Below are positions 1 through 9,132 of a DNA stretch of 64,000 bases, in pieces (positions within the stretch are counted from its first letter, which is position 1; each line of letters opens with the position of its first letter). Source of the stretch: Paenibacillus sp. FSL K6-1330 (GTDB lineage: Bacteria; Bacillota; Bacilli; Paenibacillales; Paenibacillaceae); NCBI RefSeq assembly GCF_037976825.1, contig NZ_CP150269.1:2679501-2743500 (forward strand). The letters are read 5' to 3'. The notes under the pieces were generated by a model that saw nothing but the letters and a program-made list of their open reading frames with translations, was not told the DNA's origin and ran no database searches. The position numbers and the translations under genes are program-made.

Positions 1-1
1 G

Positions 2-175
2 ATTGTATGGGCGCCGACCCGCGATGAAGCCATCGCGAAGATGAGGCGCGCACTGGCTGAATTCGAGATTGAAGGGATCTATTCAACGATCCCGTTCCAC
101 CAGAAATTGCTCAAGCATCCTACCTTCTTGAAGGGTGACTTCGATATTAAATTTTTGGAAGAAAATGAGATTTGA
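2..175 (+). CDS. accC: Biotin carboxylase, C-terminal end (partial)
   Basis: The window opens inside this gene; only the last 57 codons are present, in the frame starting at base 2. The translated tail (IVWAPTRDEAIAKMRRALAE, then a segment containing STIPFHQKLLKHP) matches the C-terminal helix region of AccC, the ATP-dependent biotin carboxylase subunit of acetyl-CoA carboxylase that carboxylates biotin on AccB. The usual Firmicute order accB-accC followed by an Asp23-family gene and nusB supports the call. No ATP-grasp or catalytic residues lie in the visible part, so identity rests on the tail and the context. Confidence 0.9.
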   Translation: MVWAPTRDEAIAKMRRALAEFEIEGIYSTIPFHQKLLKHPTFLKGDFDIKFLEENEI

Positions 176-179
176 AACC

Positions 180-210
180 TTTGGCCAAGTTTGTCATAAA
201 CTTGGCCAAA
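180..210. promoter_or_regulatory. Perfect 13-bp palindrome, probable operator
   Basis: Two arms of 13 bases, TTTGGCCAAGTTT (180-192) and AAACTTGGCCAAA (198-210), are exact inverted copies around a 5-base centre. No T-run follows, so it does not look like an intrinsic terminator. The -35 box of the asp23 promoter lies in its centre, so a bound dimer would block RNA polymerase. The protein that binds it is unknown. Confidence 0.6.
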
Positions 211-219
211 TGGTATAGT
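191..219 (+). promoter_or_regulatory. Sigma-A promoter of the asp23-amaP operon
   Basis: TTGTCA (191-196) and TATAGT (214-219) are separated by 17 bases, and TGG directly before the -10 box makes it an extended -10 promoter. It starts right after accC and reads into the Asp23-family gene at 294, so asp23-amaP-DUF2273 can be transcribed apart from accBC. Confidence 0.65.
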
Positions 220-293
220 ATGAGTAATAAGAGCGCATGCCTTAAGCAGTTGGGGTGCATCCGCTAACTTATTCCGAAAGGTGTGTTGAGACA

Positions 294-707
294 ATGGCGG
301 AAACTTTGCCTACAGAATTTGAACGTACAGATATTGGTGAAATTCAGATCGCTCCGGAAGTTATTGAAGTCATAGCTGGACTTGCTACGGTAGAAGTACG
401 TGGGGTTGCAGGGATGAGCGGAGGCTTTGCAGGCGGCATTGCCGAGCTGCTCGGACGCAAAAATTTATCCAAGGGTGTTAAAGTGGAAGTTGGACAACGG
501 GAAGCTGCTGTTGACGTATCCGTTATCGTGGAGTATGGTCATCGTCTTCCTGAAGTAGCCGGAGAAATCCAGCGCAACGTGAAACGTTCGATTGAGAATA
601 TGACAGGGCTTACGGTGATTGAAGTCAATGTACATATTCATGATGTCCATTTCATGAAATCCGTAGAGAAGACGGAAGAATTGGATCTGGCTCAACGCGT
701 GAAATAA
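294..707 (+). CDS. Asp23/Gls24 family envelope stress response protein
   Basis: A 137-residue soluble protein of the Asp23/Gls24 (DUF322) family, related to YqhY of B. subtilis, which lies at the same place after accC. These proteins associate with the membrane through AmaP, and in B. subtilis YqhY is linked to acetyl-CoA carboxylase activity. The repeated family pattern is visible as GEIQIAPEVIEVIAGLAT near the start and VSVIVEYGHRLPEVAGEIQ later. The ATG at 294 is chosen over an upstream in-frame GTG at 255 because AAAGGTG lies about 10 bases ahead of it. The next two genes encode the predicted membrane anchor and a small membrane partner. Confidence 0.88.
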   Translation: MAETLPTEFERTDIGEIQIAPEVIEVIAGLATVEVRGVAGMSGGFAGGIAELLGRKNLSKGVKVEVGQREAAVDVSVIVEYGHRLPEVAGEIQRNVKRSIENMTGLTVIEVNVHIHDVHFMKSVEKTEELDLAQRVK

Positions 708-779
708 GAATACTTTCAGGCTAGCCCTGGGCAGCGATGTCGAGGGTTTAATCTAATTTTAAGGAGGCTGTGCTAAATC

Positions 780-1319
780 GTGGCCAAATTAATGGACAGA
801 CTTTTGCTGTTTATCTACAGCTTAAGTATCGGTGTCATATCCGTAGTTGCCATCCTCCTGTTGAGTGGCGCTGTTCCGTATGAATTAACAAGCGTTCAGG
901 AACAACGCCTTTTCTGGGCTGGAATTATCGTAGCTGCGGTTTTGTTTTTGCTGAGCATCCGTTTCTTCTATATCTCCGTAAGGCGCGATCGCTCGAACCT
1001 GAATTCCATCGATCAGCGCACGGAGTTTGGTGACATTCAAATCTCTGTGGAGACGATCGAGAATCTCTGTCTCAAGGCGGCTTCTCGCGTCCGTGGAGTC
1101 AAGGATTTGAAATCCCGGATCAAGGTATCCCAATCGGGTCTTGATATTGCGATACGCGCCGTGGTCGATGGTGAGGAATCGATTCCTACACTGACAACGG
1201 AAGTACAGAAGCAGGTGCACGACTTTGTTGAAGATACAACAGGAATACCCGTGTCATCCGTATCCGTATATATTGCTAACGTGGTTCAGGCACCAAGCTT
1301 CAAGAGCCGCGTGGAATAG
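780..1319 (+). CDS. amaP: Alkaline shock response membrane anchor protein AmaP
   Basis: The 179-residue product has two hydrophobic helices at about residues 8-30 and 45-65, followed by a soluble Asp23-like domain (FGDIQISVETIENLCLKAAS). In staphylococci AmaP anchors Asp23 at the membrane. The gene starts with GTG; AAGGAGG lies 12 bases upstream, while the next in-frame ATG at 792 is too far from it. It sits between the Asp23-family gene and a DUF2273 gene, the usual three-gene arrangement, and its stop is close to the next start, indicating one operon. Confidence 0.87.
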   Translation: MAKLMDRLLLFIYSLSIGVISVVAILLLSGAVPYELTSVQEQRLFWAGIIVAAVLFLLSIRFFYISVRRDRSNLNSIDQRTEFGDIQISVETIENLCLKAASRVRGVKDLKSRIKVSQSGLDIAIRAVVDGEESIPTLTTEVQKQVHDFVEDTTGIPVSSVSVYIANVVQAPSFKSRVE

Positions 1320-1334
1320 AGGTGAGCTTCCCCA

Positions 1335-1568
1335 ATGCCTTGGAAAGAAATATGGGAGAGTCACAGAGGAAGAATTGCCGGGGTGACCGGCGGGCTTGTG
1401 TGCGGACTGATTTACTTATTATCCGGTTTTTGGGATATGCTGTTCTTTGCATTAGTGGTATTTATCGGCTATATATTTGGCAAGCGCAAGGATCTGAAGC
1501 AGGGCTCCGTGTTCCACTTTCAGGAATGGGGACGATGGCTTTCCGAGCGCTGGCGGCCGTTTAAATGA
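1335..1568 (+). CDS. DUF2273 family small membrane protein
   Basis: A 77-residue protein with a short amphipathic N-terminus, two adjacent hydrophobic segments (about residues 15-30 and 34-48) and a basic C-terminus. This layout and the position behind amaP fit DUF2273, a family found in Asp23/AmaP operons of Gram-positive bacteria. Its role is unknown; it probably belongs to the membrane complex that holds Asp23-type proteins. AGAGGTGAG before the ATG serves as ribosome binding site. An overlapping reading frame starting at 1322 is a shadow. Confidence 0.8.
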   Translation: MPWKEIWESHRGRIAGVTGGLVCGLIYLLSGFWDMLFFALVVFIGYIFGKRKDLKQGSVFHFQEWGRWLSERWRPFK

Positions 1569-1569
1569 A

Positions 1570-1657
1570 CCCTGTGATATGCTTTCTCCGGAAAAAATGC
1601 TGAGGACAGGTGTAGTGCGCCTTTTTTGCGGAGAGAGATATTCACAGGTTTTTTTTT
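1570..1657 (+). terminator. Large intrinsic terminator after the asp23 operon
   Basis: The segment just after the stop (CCTGTGATATGCTTTCTCCG) pairs imperfectly with GCGGAGAGAGATATTCACAGG near 1628-1648, and nine T follow at 1649-1657. It separates the asp23-amaP unit from nusB. Confidence 0.6.
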
Positions 1658-1744
1658 GGCCTTTTAAATGTTGTCAAGTCTTGACGGCAAATGGATCATA
1701 CTAATTAGAAAAATGGATTCAGCAGGGTCCACAGGAGGAACAAA

Positions 1745-2203
1745 ATGAAAAGACGTGTAGTAAGAGAGATTGTCGTTCAAAGCCTTTACCAGATGGAGAT
1801 GAACGAAGTCGACAGTGTGGAAGCCGTGTCGATGCTGCTCTCGGAAGCGGCCGAAGAAAATGAGACCGAGCGGGTCATCGGCGACGAAGTTCAAGTGAAG
1901 GAGTATGTGCTGCAATTGGTCAATGGAACCTGGGAATCCAAGGATTCAATTGATGAACTGCTCGCTCATTATTTAAAAGGCTGGCAGGTAAGCCGTCTTT
2001 CCCGTGTGGATCGTCAAATCCTGCGTTTGGCTGTATATGAACTGACATCCCGTGAAGATGTGCCTGGCAAGGTAGCTGTTAATGAAGCGATTGAGTTGTC
2101 CAAGCATTTCGGAACCGAGGAGTCAGGGAAATTCGTCAACGGCGTACTGGGCCGGATGATTCAGGAGCTGGATCAAGTCAAGGCGAAGCTGCGTCAGTCT
2201 TAA
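1745..2203 (+). CDS. nusB: Transcription antitermination factor NusB
   Basis: A 152-residue all-helical NusB protein. It binds the boxA RNA element together with S10 (NusE) and promotes processive rRNA transcription. The N-terminal MKRRVVREIVVQSLYQMEM and the C-terminal VNEAIELSKHFGTEESGKFV, followed by NGVLG, are the family signatures. AGGAGG lies about 7 bases before the ATG. It has the standard place just ahead of folD and xseA. The length is slightly above the usual 130-140 because of an acidic insertion around residues 30-50. Confidence 0.95.
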   Translation: MKRRVVREIVVQSLYQMEMNEVDSVEAVSMLLSEAAEENETERVIGDEVQVKEYVLQLVNGTWESKDSIDELLAHYLKGWQVSRLSRVDRQILRLAVYELTSREDVPGKVAVNEAIELSKHFGTEESGKFVNGVLGRMIQELDQVKAKLRQS

Positions 2204-2264
2204 TCTGTACGCTTAAGCTCAGCTTGAAACGATATCATTCCATCATATTGGAGGAGAGATTAGG

Positions 2265-3125
2265 ATGACAGCAGCAACGATAATTAGCGGAAAACAGATT
2301 TCTGAAGAAATTCGCAAGGGGATTGCGTTAGAAGTAGAACAATTGTCCAAGCAGAATGTACGTCCTGGTTTGGCTGTTGTACTTGTAGGGGATGATCCGG
2401 CTTCGCATGTTTACGTTCGTAACAAGGAGAAAGCATGTCAGGATCTAGGTTTTTATTCCGAGGTGCATCGTCTTTCCGCGGAATCCAGCGAGGAAGAAGT
2501 GCTGGCGCTCGTGGACAAGCTCAACGCCCAGGAATCCACTCACGGAATTTTGGTCCAGCTCCCTTTGCCCAAGCACATCCATGAGAAGGCCGTCATTGAT
2601 GCGATTGCAGTGGAAAAGGACGTTGACGGTTTCCATCCGGTTAATGTGGGTAACCTCGTGATAGGCGACGACAGTCTGCTGCCATGCACACCTGCCGGCG
2701 TGATTGAAATGATCAAGCGGACAGGCATTGAGATTGCAGGCAAGCATGCTGTTGTAATCGGGAGATCCAATATCGTTGGCAAACCGGTATCCCTTCTCCT
2801 CCAGCGCGAGAACGCCACTGTTACGATGTGTCACTCCAGAACGGGGAATATGGCTGAAATCGCTCGTCAAGCGGATATCCTGGTTGTAGCGATCGGCAGA
2901 GCGAATATGATTGATGCCAGTTACGTGAAGCCTGGCGCGGTCGTGATCGATGTCGGCATGAACCGTTTGGAGAACGGAAAGCTTGCCGGGGACGTTGACT
3001 TTGAGAGCGTGAAGGAAGTGTCAGGTCCGATTACTCCGGTTCCCGGAGGGGTGGGACCCATGACCATTACGATGCTCATGCAGAATACCTTGATAGCCGC
3101 CAAAAGGCTGAATGGGTTGAACTGA
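2265..3125 (+). CDS. folD: Bifunctional methylenetetrahydrofolate dehydrogenase/cyclohydrolase FolD
   Basis: A 286-residue FolD of normal length. It oxidises 5,10-methylene-THF with NADP and hydrolyses methenyl-THF to 10-formyl-THF in the cytosol. The substrate site motif [13 protein letters not shown] (Tyr and the catalytic Lys around residues 51-55), [17 protein letters not shown], the NADP-binding GRSNIVGKP and the C-terminal PGGVGPMTI are all intact. GGAGGAGA precedes the ATG. xseA follows after one base, so the two are co-transcribed. Confidence 0.97.
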   Translation: MTAATIISGKQISEEIRKGIALEVEQLSKQNVRPGLAVVLVGDDPASHVYVRNKEKACQDLGFYSEVHRLSAESSEEEVLALVDKLNAQESTHGILVQLPLPKHIHEKAVIDAIAVEKDVDGFHPVNVGNLVIGDDSLLPCTPAGVIEMIKRTGIEIAGKHAVVIGRSNIVGKPVSLLLQRENATVTMCHSRTGNMAEIARQADILVVAIGRANMIDASYVKPGAVVIDVGMNRLENGKLAGDVDFESVKEVSGPITPVPGGVGPMTITMLMQNTLIAAKRLNGLN

Positions 3126-3126
3126 T

Positions 3127-4497
3127 ATGAAGTCGGCAGATCCAGGACGAGTATTATCCGTTAAAGATTTAAACCGTTATATCCGCATGAAAATGGAAGG
3201 CGACTCCAGGCTCTCCGACGTATGGATCCGCGGTGAAATTTCGAATTTCACCCATCATTCCAGCGGACATATGTACTTTACCTTAAAGGATGAAGGCAGC
3301 CGGATTCGTGCGATCATGTTTGCGACTCATAACCAGAGGCTCCCTTTTATACCGAAGGAAGGCTCTCGCGTTATTGCCAGGGGTAATGTGTCGGTATATG
3401 AACGGGATGGTCAGTACCAATTCTATGCGGTTCAAATGCAGCCTGACGGGATCGGCAGTTTGTACCTTGCTTATGAACAGCTGAAGTCGAAGCTTGAGGA
3501 AGAGGGTTTGTTTGCAGCCGAGCGCAAGCGGCCTTTGCCGCGTTATCCTAAGACGATTGGTGTTATTACCTCGCCAACGGGTGCCGCTGTTCGGGATATT
3601 ATGATTACGATCCGGAGACGGTACCCTCAGGCAAGAGCGATATTGTATCCGGTGCTGGTTCAAGGCAAAGGGGCTGCTCCTTCAATCGTGAAGGCTATTC
3701 GAACGATGAATGACATGGCTGAGGCCGATGTGCTCATCGTTGGGCGCGGCGGCGGATCACTCGAAGAACTGTGGGCATTTAATGAGGAGATCGTTGCAAG
3801 AGCTATTTATCAATCCAATATTCCTGTTATTTCCGCCGTTGGACACGAAACCGATTTTACGATTGCCGATTTTGTAGCGGATTTACGAGCCGCTACGCCA
3901 ACGGCCGCCGCGGAACTCGCGGTACCGAGCAGTGCGGAACTGAGGGGACAGCTTGTACAAAGACAGCGCCAGCTAAACCAGGGACTTCAGCAGCGTCTTA
4001 AGCGAAGTCGTGACCGTTTAGTTTCGCTCCAGCGTTCCCCGGTTCTGGTTCATCCTCGCCGGTATATGCTGCAGCATGCCGAACGGTTGGACATGCTGTC
4101 CCAGCGGCTGCAGGGCAACCTGAAATCCCAGCTGTCCCTGGTCCGCCAACGGCAAAAATCACTGCATCAGGGATTAATCCGGTATAATCCGCGAACCCAA
4201 GCGGAGTTCGCGGCGAGAAGAAAAGATCAGGTGAGCCGGCAGTTAATGAACGCGATGCAGTCGATCATGAAATCCAAGATGTCGCAGTTGCAAACCGAAA
4301 TGCGGCATCTCGATGCGCTCAGTCCGCTGAAAATTATGTCCAGAGGATATAGTCTCGTGTATGACGAGCAAGAGCAAAAGCTTGTCAAATCCATCGAAGA
4401 TGTTCAGTTAGGCGATTTGGTTAACGTGAGGGTCAGCGATGGACAACTGCAGTGTCAAGTGTGGGGAATGAAGGAGGATGAAGAGAATGGCGAATGA
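3127..4497 (+). CDS. xseA: Exodeoxyribonuclease VII large subunit
   Basis: A 456-residue XseA. With XseB it forms exonuclease VII, which degrades single-stranded DNA from both ends. The N-terminal OB fold (VWIRGEISNFTHHSSGHMYF) binds DNA; the catalytic core shows GVITSPTGAAVRDI, GRGGGSLEELWAFNEE and GHETDFTIADFVADLRAATP. A long Gln/Arg-rich coiled coil covers about residues 275-400, where small subunits bind. It overlaps the start of xseB, the normal coupling of both subunits. The ribosome binding site before its ATG is weak, which suggests coupling with folD. Confidence 0.96.
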   Translation: MKSADPGRVLSVKDLNRYIRMKMEGDSRLSDVWIRGEISNFTHHSSGHMYFTLKDEGSRIRAIMFATHNQRLPFIPKEGSRVIARGNVSVYERDGQYQFYAVQMQPDGIGSLYLAYEQLKSKLEEEGLFAAERKRPLPRYPKTIGVITSPTGAAVRDIMITIRRRYPQARAILYPVLVQGKGAAPSIVKAIRTMNDMAEADVLIVGRGGGSLEELWAFNEEIVARAIYQSNIPVISAVGHETDFTIADFVADLRAATPTAAAELAVPSSAELRGQLVQRQRQLNQGLQQRLKRSRDRLVSLQRSPVLVHPRRYMLQHAERLDMLSQRLQGNLKSQLSLVRQRQKSLHQGLIRYNPRTQAEFAARRKDQVSRQLMNAMQSIMKSKMSQLQTEMRHLDALSPLKIMSRGYSLVYDEQEQKLVKSIEDVQLGDLVNVRVSDGQLQCQVWGMKEDEENGE

Positions 4498-4747
4498 AAC
4501 ATTGGAGATCAGTTTTGAAGAAGCGATGGCTCAGCTCGAGACGATTGTAGAGCAATTGGAAGATGGAGACGTGCCGCTGGAAAAAGCCATCGATTTGTTT
4601 CAACAGGGCATGAAGCTGTCGCAGATGTGCAGCAAAAAGCTGGAGCAGGTGGAGCAAAAAATCGAAATGATCGTAGAAGAAGGCGGAGAACTGAAGCGTA
4701 AGCCTTTTGGTGGATCGCTTGATGAGACAGGTGAACTAGGTGAATAA
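4487..4747 (+). CDS. xseB: Exodeoxyribonuclease VII small subunit
   Basis: An 86-residue helical hairpin protein (ISFEEAMAQLETIVEQLEDG followed by VPLEKAIDLFQQGMKL), typical of XseB, which coats the coiled coil of XseA. AAGGAGG at 4471-4477 touches an earlier in-frame ATG at 4478 but is ideally spaced for the ATG at 4487, so 4487 is chosen. It overlaps xseA by 11 bases and ispA by 8 bases. Confidence 0.94.
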   Translation: MANETLEISFEEAMAQLETIVEQLEDGDVPLEKAIDLFQQGMKLSQMCSKKLEQVEQKIEMIVEEGGELKRKPFGGSLDETGELGE

Positions 4748-5645
4748 CAGACTTCCGATTCATCAATATATGAATGATATTTGGGACAGACTGGATAGCG
4801 AGCTTACCAATCTTTTTCCGCCGGGTTGGAAAGTTCCTGAAACCCTTCGCCAGTCCATGTCGTATTCTTTAATGGCAGGCGGAAAGCGAATGCGTCCGCT
4901 GCTTGTCATTGCTGCATGCGAGGCGGGAGGCGGCAACCGTGACGCAGCCCTTCCGGTCGCTTGCGCCGTTGAGATGGTTCATACATATTCTCTTATACAT
5001 GATGATCTGCCAGCGATGGATGATGATGATTATCGCCGCGGCAAGCCAACAAATCATAAGGTTTTTGGCGAAGCAAGCGCTATTTTGGCTGGTGATGCCT
5101 TGCTGACACATGCTTTTTACAGCGTAATCCAGGCTTCCAGAAAGCATGGCATTCCGGCTGAGCGTGTGCTGTCGATTGTGGAGGATCTTGCAGAGTATGC
5201 AGGTCCGCGGGGAATGGTAGGCGGGCAGGTTGCCGATATGGAGGGTGAACAAGGGATAACGACGCTAGAGCAGCTTGAGTATATCCATCTGCACAAGACG
5301 AGTGATCTGATCATGTTCTCGCTGATGGCAGGCGGGCATCTTGCCGGGTGTTCGGAGTCCCAGATTGAATCCTTGCGAACCTTTGGGCATCATATCGGCC
5401 TTGCTTTTCAGATTCAAGATGATATCCTGGATCTGGTCGGGGATGAGTCCAAGCTTGGGAAGCCGGTGCAAAGCGATGTGAAACAGGAGAAAGTAACGTA
5501 TCCGTACTTCATCGGTTTGGACGCATCCAGGCGTGAAGTTGAGCGCCTGACAGCAGAATCGAAGCGGGTCATTTCCGAAGGGAATTTCAATGATCCCTCC
5601 AGATTGCTGGAGATTGCAGATTTTTTGATGGCGAGGGACCACTAA
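4740..5645 (+). CDS. ispA: Polyprenyl (farnesyl) diphosphate synthase
   Basis: A 301-residue short-chain trans-prenyltransferase that condenses isopentenyl diphosphate with allylic diphosphates to give farnesyl diphosphate. The first Asp-rich motif HDDLPAMDDDDYRRGKPTNH and the second FQIQDDILDLVGD are intact, as is GGKRMRPLL near residue 45. The start is a GTG overlapping the xseB stop, with AGGTGA just upstream. The next gene, dxs, feeds the same pathway. Product chain length cannot be fixed from sequence alone; FPP is the usual product at this locus. Confidence 0.93.
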   Translation: MNNRLPIHQYMNDIWDRLDSELTNLFPPGWKVPETLRQSMSYSLMAGGKRMRPLLVIAACEAGGGNRDAALPVACAVEMVHTYSLIHDDLPAMDDDDYRRGKPTNHKVFGEASAILAGDALLTHAFYSVIQASRKHGIPAERVLSIVEDLAEYAGPRGMVGGQVADMEGEQGITTLEQLEYIHLHKTSDLIMFSLMAGGHLAGCSESQIESLRTFGHHIGLAFQIQDDILDLVGDESKLGKPVQSDVKQEKVTYPYFIGLDASRREVERLTAESKRVISEGNFNDPSRLLEIADFLMARDH

Positions 5646-5674
5646 GCACGCTTTACATGCAAACGGTTTTTTTA

Positions 5675-5683
5675 TGATATAAT
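5675..5683 (+). promoter_or_regulatory. Extended -10 promoter ahead of dxs
   Basis: TGATATAAT (5675-5683) is an extended -10 element with the consensus hexamer. The best -35 candidate, TTTACA at 5652, is 20 bases away, too far to be ideal, so the extended -10 probably carries the promoter. It gives dxs a start separate from ispA. Confidence 0.45.
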
Positions 5684-5754
5684 GTCTGTTAATGGCTGAA
5701 TTCATATCAGCTAATGAAACGTAAACTTAATCAAGGAAAGCGGGGAGATTCTTC

Positions 5755-7662
5755 GTGCTTCTTCCAAATATCAAGCATCCCGAACAAATTAAACATCTAT
5801 CGGTGGACGAACTCGAGGATTTAGCAGGGCAAATCCGTCATTTTCTAATCGAAAAGCTGTCCGTTACCGGTGGCCATCTTGCACCGAATCTGGGAGTGGT
5901 TGAACTCACGCTGGCCTTGCACTATTGCTTTGACAGCCCTCGTGACAAGATGATTTTTGACGTGGGCCATCAAGCCTATGTACACAAGATCTTGACCGGA
6001 CGGATGGATAAATTTGATACGCTCCGTAAATACAAAGGCTTGTGCGGCTTCGTAAAGCGTTCTGAAAGCGAGCATGATGTCTGGGAAGCCGGACACAGCA
6101 GCACCTCGCTGTCTGCTGCAATGGGTATGGCGATGGCGCGCGATCTGAAAGGTGACAACAACCGGGTTATCGCCATGATCGGTGACGGTGCCCTTACCGG
6201 CGGCATGGCGTTTGAAGCGCTCAACCATATTGGCCACGAGCAGAAAAAGCTGATGGTCATCCTGAATGACAATGAAATGTCGATTGCACCGAATGTGGGT
6301 GCCATGCACAATTACCTAAGCAAGATCCGTTCCGATCGTTATTATCTTCGTGCCAAGGACGAAGTGGAAATGCTCCTGAAGAAAATTCCTGCCATCGGCG
6401 GCAAACTCGCCAAAACGGCAGAGAAGATGAAGGACAGCCTTAAATATATGATGGTTCCCGGCGTTTTATTCGAGGAACTCGGACTTACCTATCTGGGCCC
6501 TGTAGACGGACATGATCTAAACAAACTGATCGATACGTTAAAGCAGGCCGACAATGTGGACGGACCCGTTCTGATTCATGCCGTCACAACCAAAGGCAAG
6601 GGATACCGGCCGGCTGAATCCGATTCTCATAAATGGCATGGAATCACGCCTTATAAGATTGAATCCGGCCAAGTTCTTAAAGCGGTAGGAAATCCGATGT
6701 ATACGGAAGTATTCGGACAGACGCTGGTTGAGCTGGGGGAACAGGACAATCGGATCGTGGCCGTCACGCCGGCGATGCCGGGAGGCTCCGGCTTGATCCC
6801 GTTCAGCAAGAAATTCCCTGACCGTATGATCGATGTAGGGATTGCCGAACAGCACGCCGCGACCTTGTGCGCAGCATTGGCAATGGAAGGCATGAAGCCT
6901 GTATTTGCGGTGTATTCCACGTTTATGCAGCGTGCGTACGATCAAATCGTGCATGATATTTGCCGTCATAACGCCAACGTGATGTTTGCGATTGACCGTG
7001 CCGGCTTTGTTGGTGCAGATGGCGAGACTCATCAAGGGGTATACGACGTAGCCTTCATGCGTCATATTCCGAATATCGTCATTATGATGCCAAAAGACGA
7101 GAACGAGCTTCGTCATATGATGAAAACAGCACTCGATTATAATGAGGGACCTATCGCATACCGTTACCCTCGGAACAATGTGCGCGGCGTTCCAATGGAC
7201 ACCGAACTGGTACCGATTCCTATCGGAACTTGGGAAGTCGTTCGTCCTGGCGAAGGATACGCCATTCTGGCAGCGGGTCCTATGGTTCAATTGGCTGAAG
7301 AAGCGGCGGAGCAGCTCAAACGGGAAGGAATTACGGTACAAGTCGTAAACGCCCGTTTCCTTAAACCGCTGGATGGAGGTATGCTGCGGAATCTGGCCGA
7401 GACGGGGACGTCCATGCTGGTTCTGGAGGAAGCTTCGCAAGCGGGTAGTATGGGCAGCGCGGTTTTAGAGTTTTTTGCGGAGCAGGGAATCCATGATGCG
7501 GTTGTATCTTTAATGGGGATCGAAGACCGGTTTATCGAGCATGGAAGCATACCGCAGCAGCGTGAAGAAGTAGGGCTGACATTGGATTCGGTTTGTCAGG
7601 AGATCCGGAGCTTGAAGAATGCTCGGACAGCCGTACTTGGCAAGAGAAGTTTTATGTCTTAG
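5755..7662 (+). CDS. dxs: 1-deoxy-D-xylulose-5-phosphate synthase
   Basis: A 635-residue thiamine-diphosphate enzyme that joins pyruvate and glyceraldehyde 3-phosphate in the first step of the MEP isoprenoid pathway. Visible are [13 protein letters not shown] with a TPP-site His, the Mg/TPP motif [46 protein letters not shown] with the catalytic Glu, and [15 protein letters not shown]. The length is normal. The start is GTG with GGGGAG about 9 bases upstream. tlyA follows after about 20 bases. Confidence 0.97.
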   Translation: MLLPNIKHPEQIKHLSVDELEDLAGQIRHFLIEKLSVTGGHLAPNLGVVELTLALHYCFDSPRDKMIFDVGHQAYVHKILTGRMDKFDTLRKYKGLCGFVKRSESEHDVWEAGHSSTSLSAAMGMAMARDLKGDNNRVIAMIGDGALTGGMAFEALNHIGHEQKKLMVILNDNEMSIAPNVGAMHNYLSKIRSDRYYLRAKDEVEMLLKKIPAIGGKLAKTAEKMKDSLKYMMVPGVLFEELGLTYLGPVDGHDLNKLIDTLKQADNVDGPVLIHAVTTKGKGYRPAESDSHKWHGITPYKIESGQVLKAVGNPMYTEVFGQTLVELGEQDNRIVAVTPAMPGGSGLIPFSKKFPDRMIDVGIAEQHAATLCAALAMEGMKPVFAVYSTFMQRAYDQIVHDICRHNANVMFAIDRAGFVGADGETHQGVYDVAFMRHIPNIVIMMPKDENELRHMMKTALDYNEGPIAYRYPRNNVRGVPMDTELVPIPIGTWEVVRPGEGYAILAAGPMVQLAEEAAEQLKREGITVQVVNARFLKPLDGGMLRNLAETGTSMLVLEEASQAGSMGSAVLEFFAEQGIHDAVVSLMGIEDRFIEHGSIPQQREEVGLTLDSVCQEIRSLKNARTAVLGKRSFMS

Positions 7663-7682
7663 TAAACCATCGGGAGTATAAT

Positions 7683-8555
7683 ATGGATTCATCTCAGAAA
7701 GAACGAATTGATGTCCTGCTCGTGGAGCAGGGATATTATGAGAGTCGCGAAAAAGCCAAAGCCGCGATTATGGCGGGTCTGGTCTATGCCGGAACCGAGC
7801 GGATCGAGAAAGCCGGCATGAAAATTCCAAGGACGTCCGAACTGAAAGTCAAAGGCTCGGTTCATCCCTATGTCAGCCGTGGCGGATTAAAGCTTGAGAA
7901 GGCGATTCGTTCATTCGATATTGATATGAAGGGGCGTACGATGCTGGATATCGGCTCTTCGACTGGCGGCTTTACGGATTGCGCGCTCCAGCACGGAGCA
8001 AGTTATGTGTACGCAATCGACGTCGGTTATAACCAGTTGGATTGGTCGCTTCGTAACGATGAACGCGTTTGTGTCATGGAGCGAACCAATTTTCGCTATA
8101 TGACGCCGGACGACCTGAATGGCCCTCAGCCGGATTTTGCCAGCATTGACGTTTCGTTTATATCCCTTCGCATTATTTTGCCGCCTCTGAAGATGCTCCT
8201 GGGTAAACCGGGAGATGTGGCTGCTCTGATCAAACCTCAATTTGAGGCAGGTCGGGAGAAGGTTGGTAAGTCCGGCGTGGTTCGGGATCCGAAGGTTCAC
8301 AGGGAAGTCCTAACGCAAGTGCTGACTTTTGCAGATGAAATTGGGTTCAAATTAAAGAATCTTACGTTCTCTCCGATTACGGGAGGGGAAGGCAATATAG
8401 AATTCCTGGCCCACTGGCGTTTAGAGCCGGAGGTTTCTGAAAGCTCGGAAGAACCGACTCAGGGAGATGGACAAGAATCTGTCCATTTGAGTCAATGGAT
8501 TGATACCGTCGTAACACAAGCGGCTCATACATTCACAGGAAACTCATCGAAATGA
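7683..8555 (+). CDS. tlyA: TlyA family rRNA 2'-O-methyltransferase (YqxC)
   Basis: A 290-residue protein with an N-terminal S4 RNA-binding domain (RIDVLLVEQGYYESREKAKA, VSRGGLKLEKAI) and a C-terminal FtsJ-type SAM methyltransferase domain (MLDIGSSTGGFTDCALQHGA, then FASIDVSFISLRIILPPL). TlyA enzymes methylate ribose 2'-OH of 16S and/or 23S rRNA. The ATG at 7683 is chosen because GGGAG lies 6 bases upstream; the longer frame from 7593 runs inside dxs. The acidic C-terminal tail after residue 245 is longer than in B. subtilis YqxC. Confidence 0.92.
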   Translation: MDSSQKERIDVLLVEQGYYESREKAKAAIMAGLVYAGTERIEKAGMKIPRTSELKVKGSVHPYVSRGGLKLEKAIRSFDIDMKGRTMLDIGSSTGGFTDCALQHGASYVYAIDVGYNQLDWSLRNDERVCVMERTNFRYMTPDDLNGPQPDFASIDVSFISLRIILPPLKMLLGKPGDVAALIKPQFEAGREKVGKSGVVRDPKVHREVLTQVLTFADEIGFKLKNLTFSPITGGEGNIEFLAHWRLEPEVSESSEEPTQGDGQESVHLSQWIDTVVTQAAHTFTGNSSK

Positions 8556-8623
8556 TGGGTTTCTTTTGCTGAAAAAGAGGAATTGATGTTCTCATCCGCG
8601 AATACAAAATTCGAGGTGAGAGG

Positions 8624-9115
8624 ATGAATGAGCGTTATGATTGGTTATTAATGATATTGCTTGGTTTCGTCGTTGCCTTGCTTATCGGTTATAGGCTGAA
8701 TCGTTGGCTGATGTCGCCATCACCGGATCGACTGCCGGGCGTCCCGATCAATGAACACATTCCAGATCACCCAGCCATTGGGATGCTCGAACAAGAAGGA
8801 TATGATGTGGTTGGGGGTAAAGTAAAAATAAACTTATCGTTTGAAACGGGTCAGAGACCCATTTTGAGTCGGTTGTTTATAGATTACGTTGCATCCGATG
8901 ACAGTGGCGAGCTGTACATAGTCAAGCTGGCACGGGAACGGATGCCGGTCGATTGGACGGGGGCCGGCATTCGCGATCGGTTGATGCCTTTGTTGCTGCT
9001 GTATCCCGAATGTGCCGGTCTACTCTATATTGATGTAAACGAGAAGTCGATTCACCGTTTAAGCATGGATTGGTCGGACGAAGAATGGATTGGTCAAGAT
9101 GATTACAACAGTTAA
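8624..9115 (+). CDS. Membrane-anchored protein of unknown function
   Basis: A 163-residue protein not recognised as a named family. One transmembrane helix (about residues 8-26, [18 protein letters not shown]) is followed by a soluble domain of about 130 residues with alternating beta strands ([24 protein letters not shown]) and [12 protein letters not shown]. It lies between tlyA and ahrC with a good ribosome binding site (GAGGTGAGAGG) and seems part of that operon. The strand order with conserved acidic residues and a Lys loosely recalls a restriction-endonuclease-like fold, but this is speculation. Confidence 0.7.
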   Translation: MNERYDWLLMILLGFVVALLIGYRLNRWLMSPSPDRLPGVPINEHIPDHPAIGMLEQEGYDVVGGKVKINLSFETGQRPILSRLFIDYVASDDSGELYIVKLARERMPVDWTGAGIRDRLMPLLLLYPECAGLLYIDVNEKSIHRLSMDWSDEEWIGQDDYNS

Positions 9116-9132
9116 TACTCAGGAGGCTCTTT

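Noticed and set aside
6538..7440. 300-residue minus-strand frame inside dxs
   Set aside because: It is the antisense shadow of a well-supported dxs coding region; its composition (rich in His, Arg, Cys) is typical of shadows.
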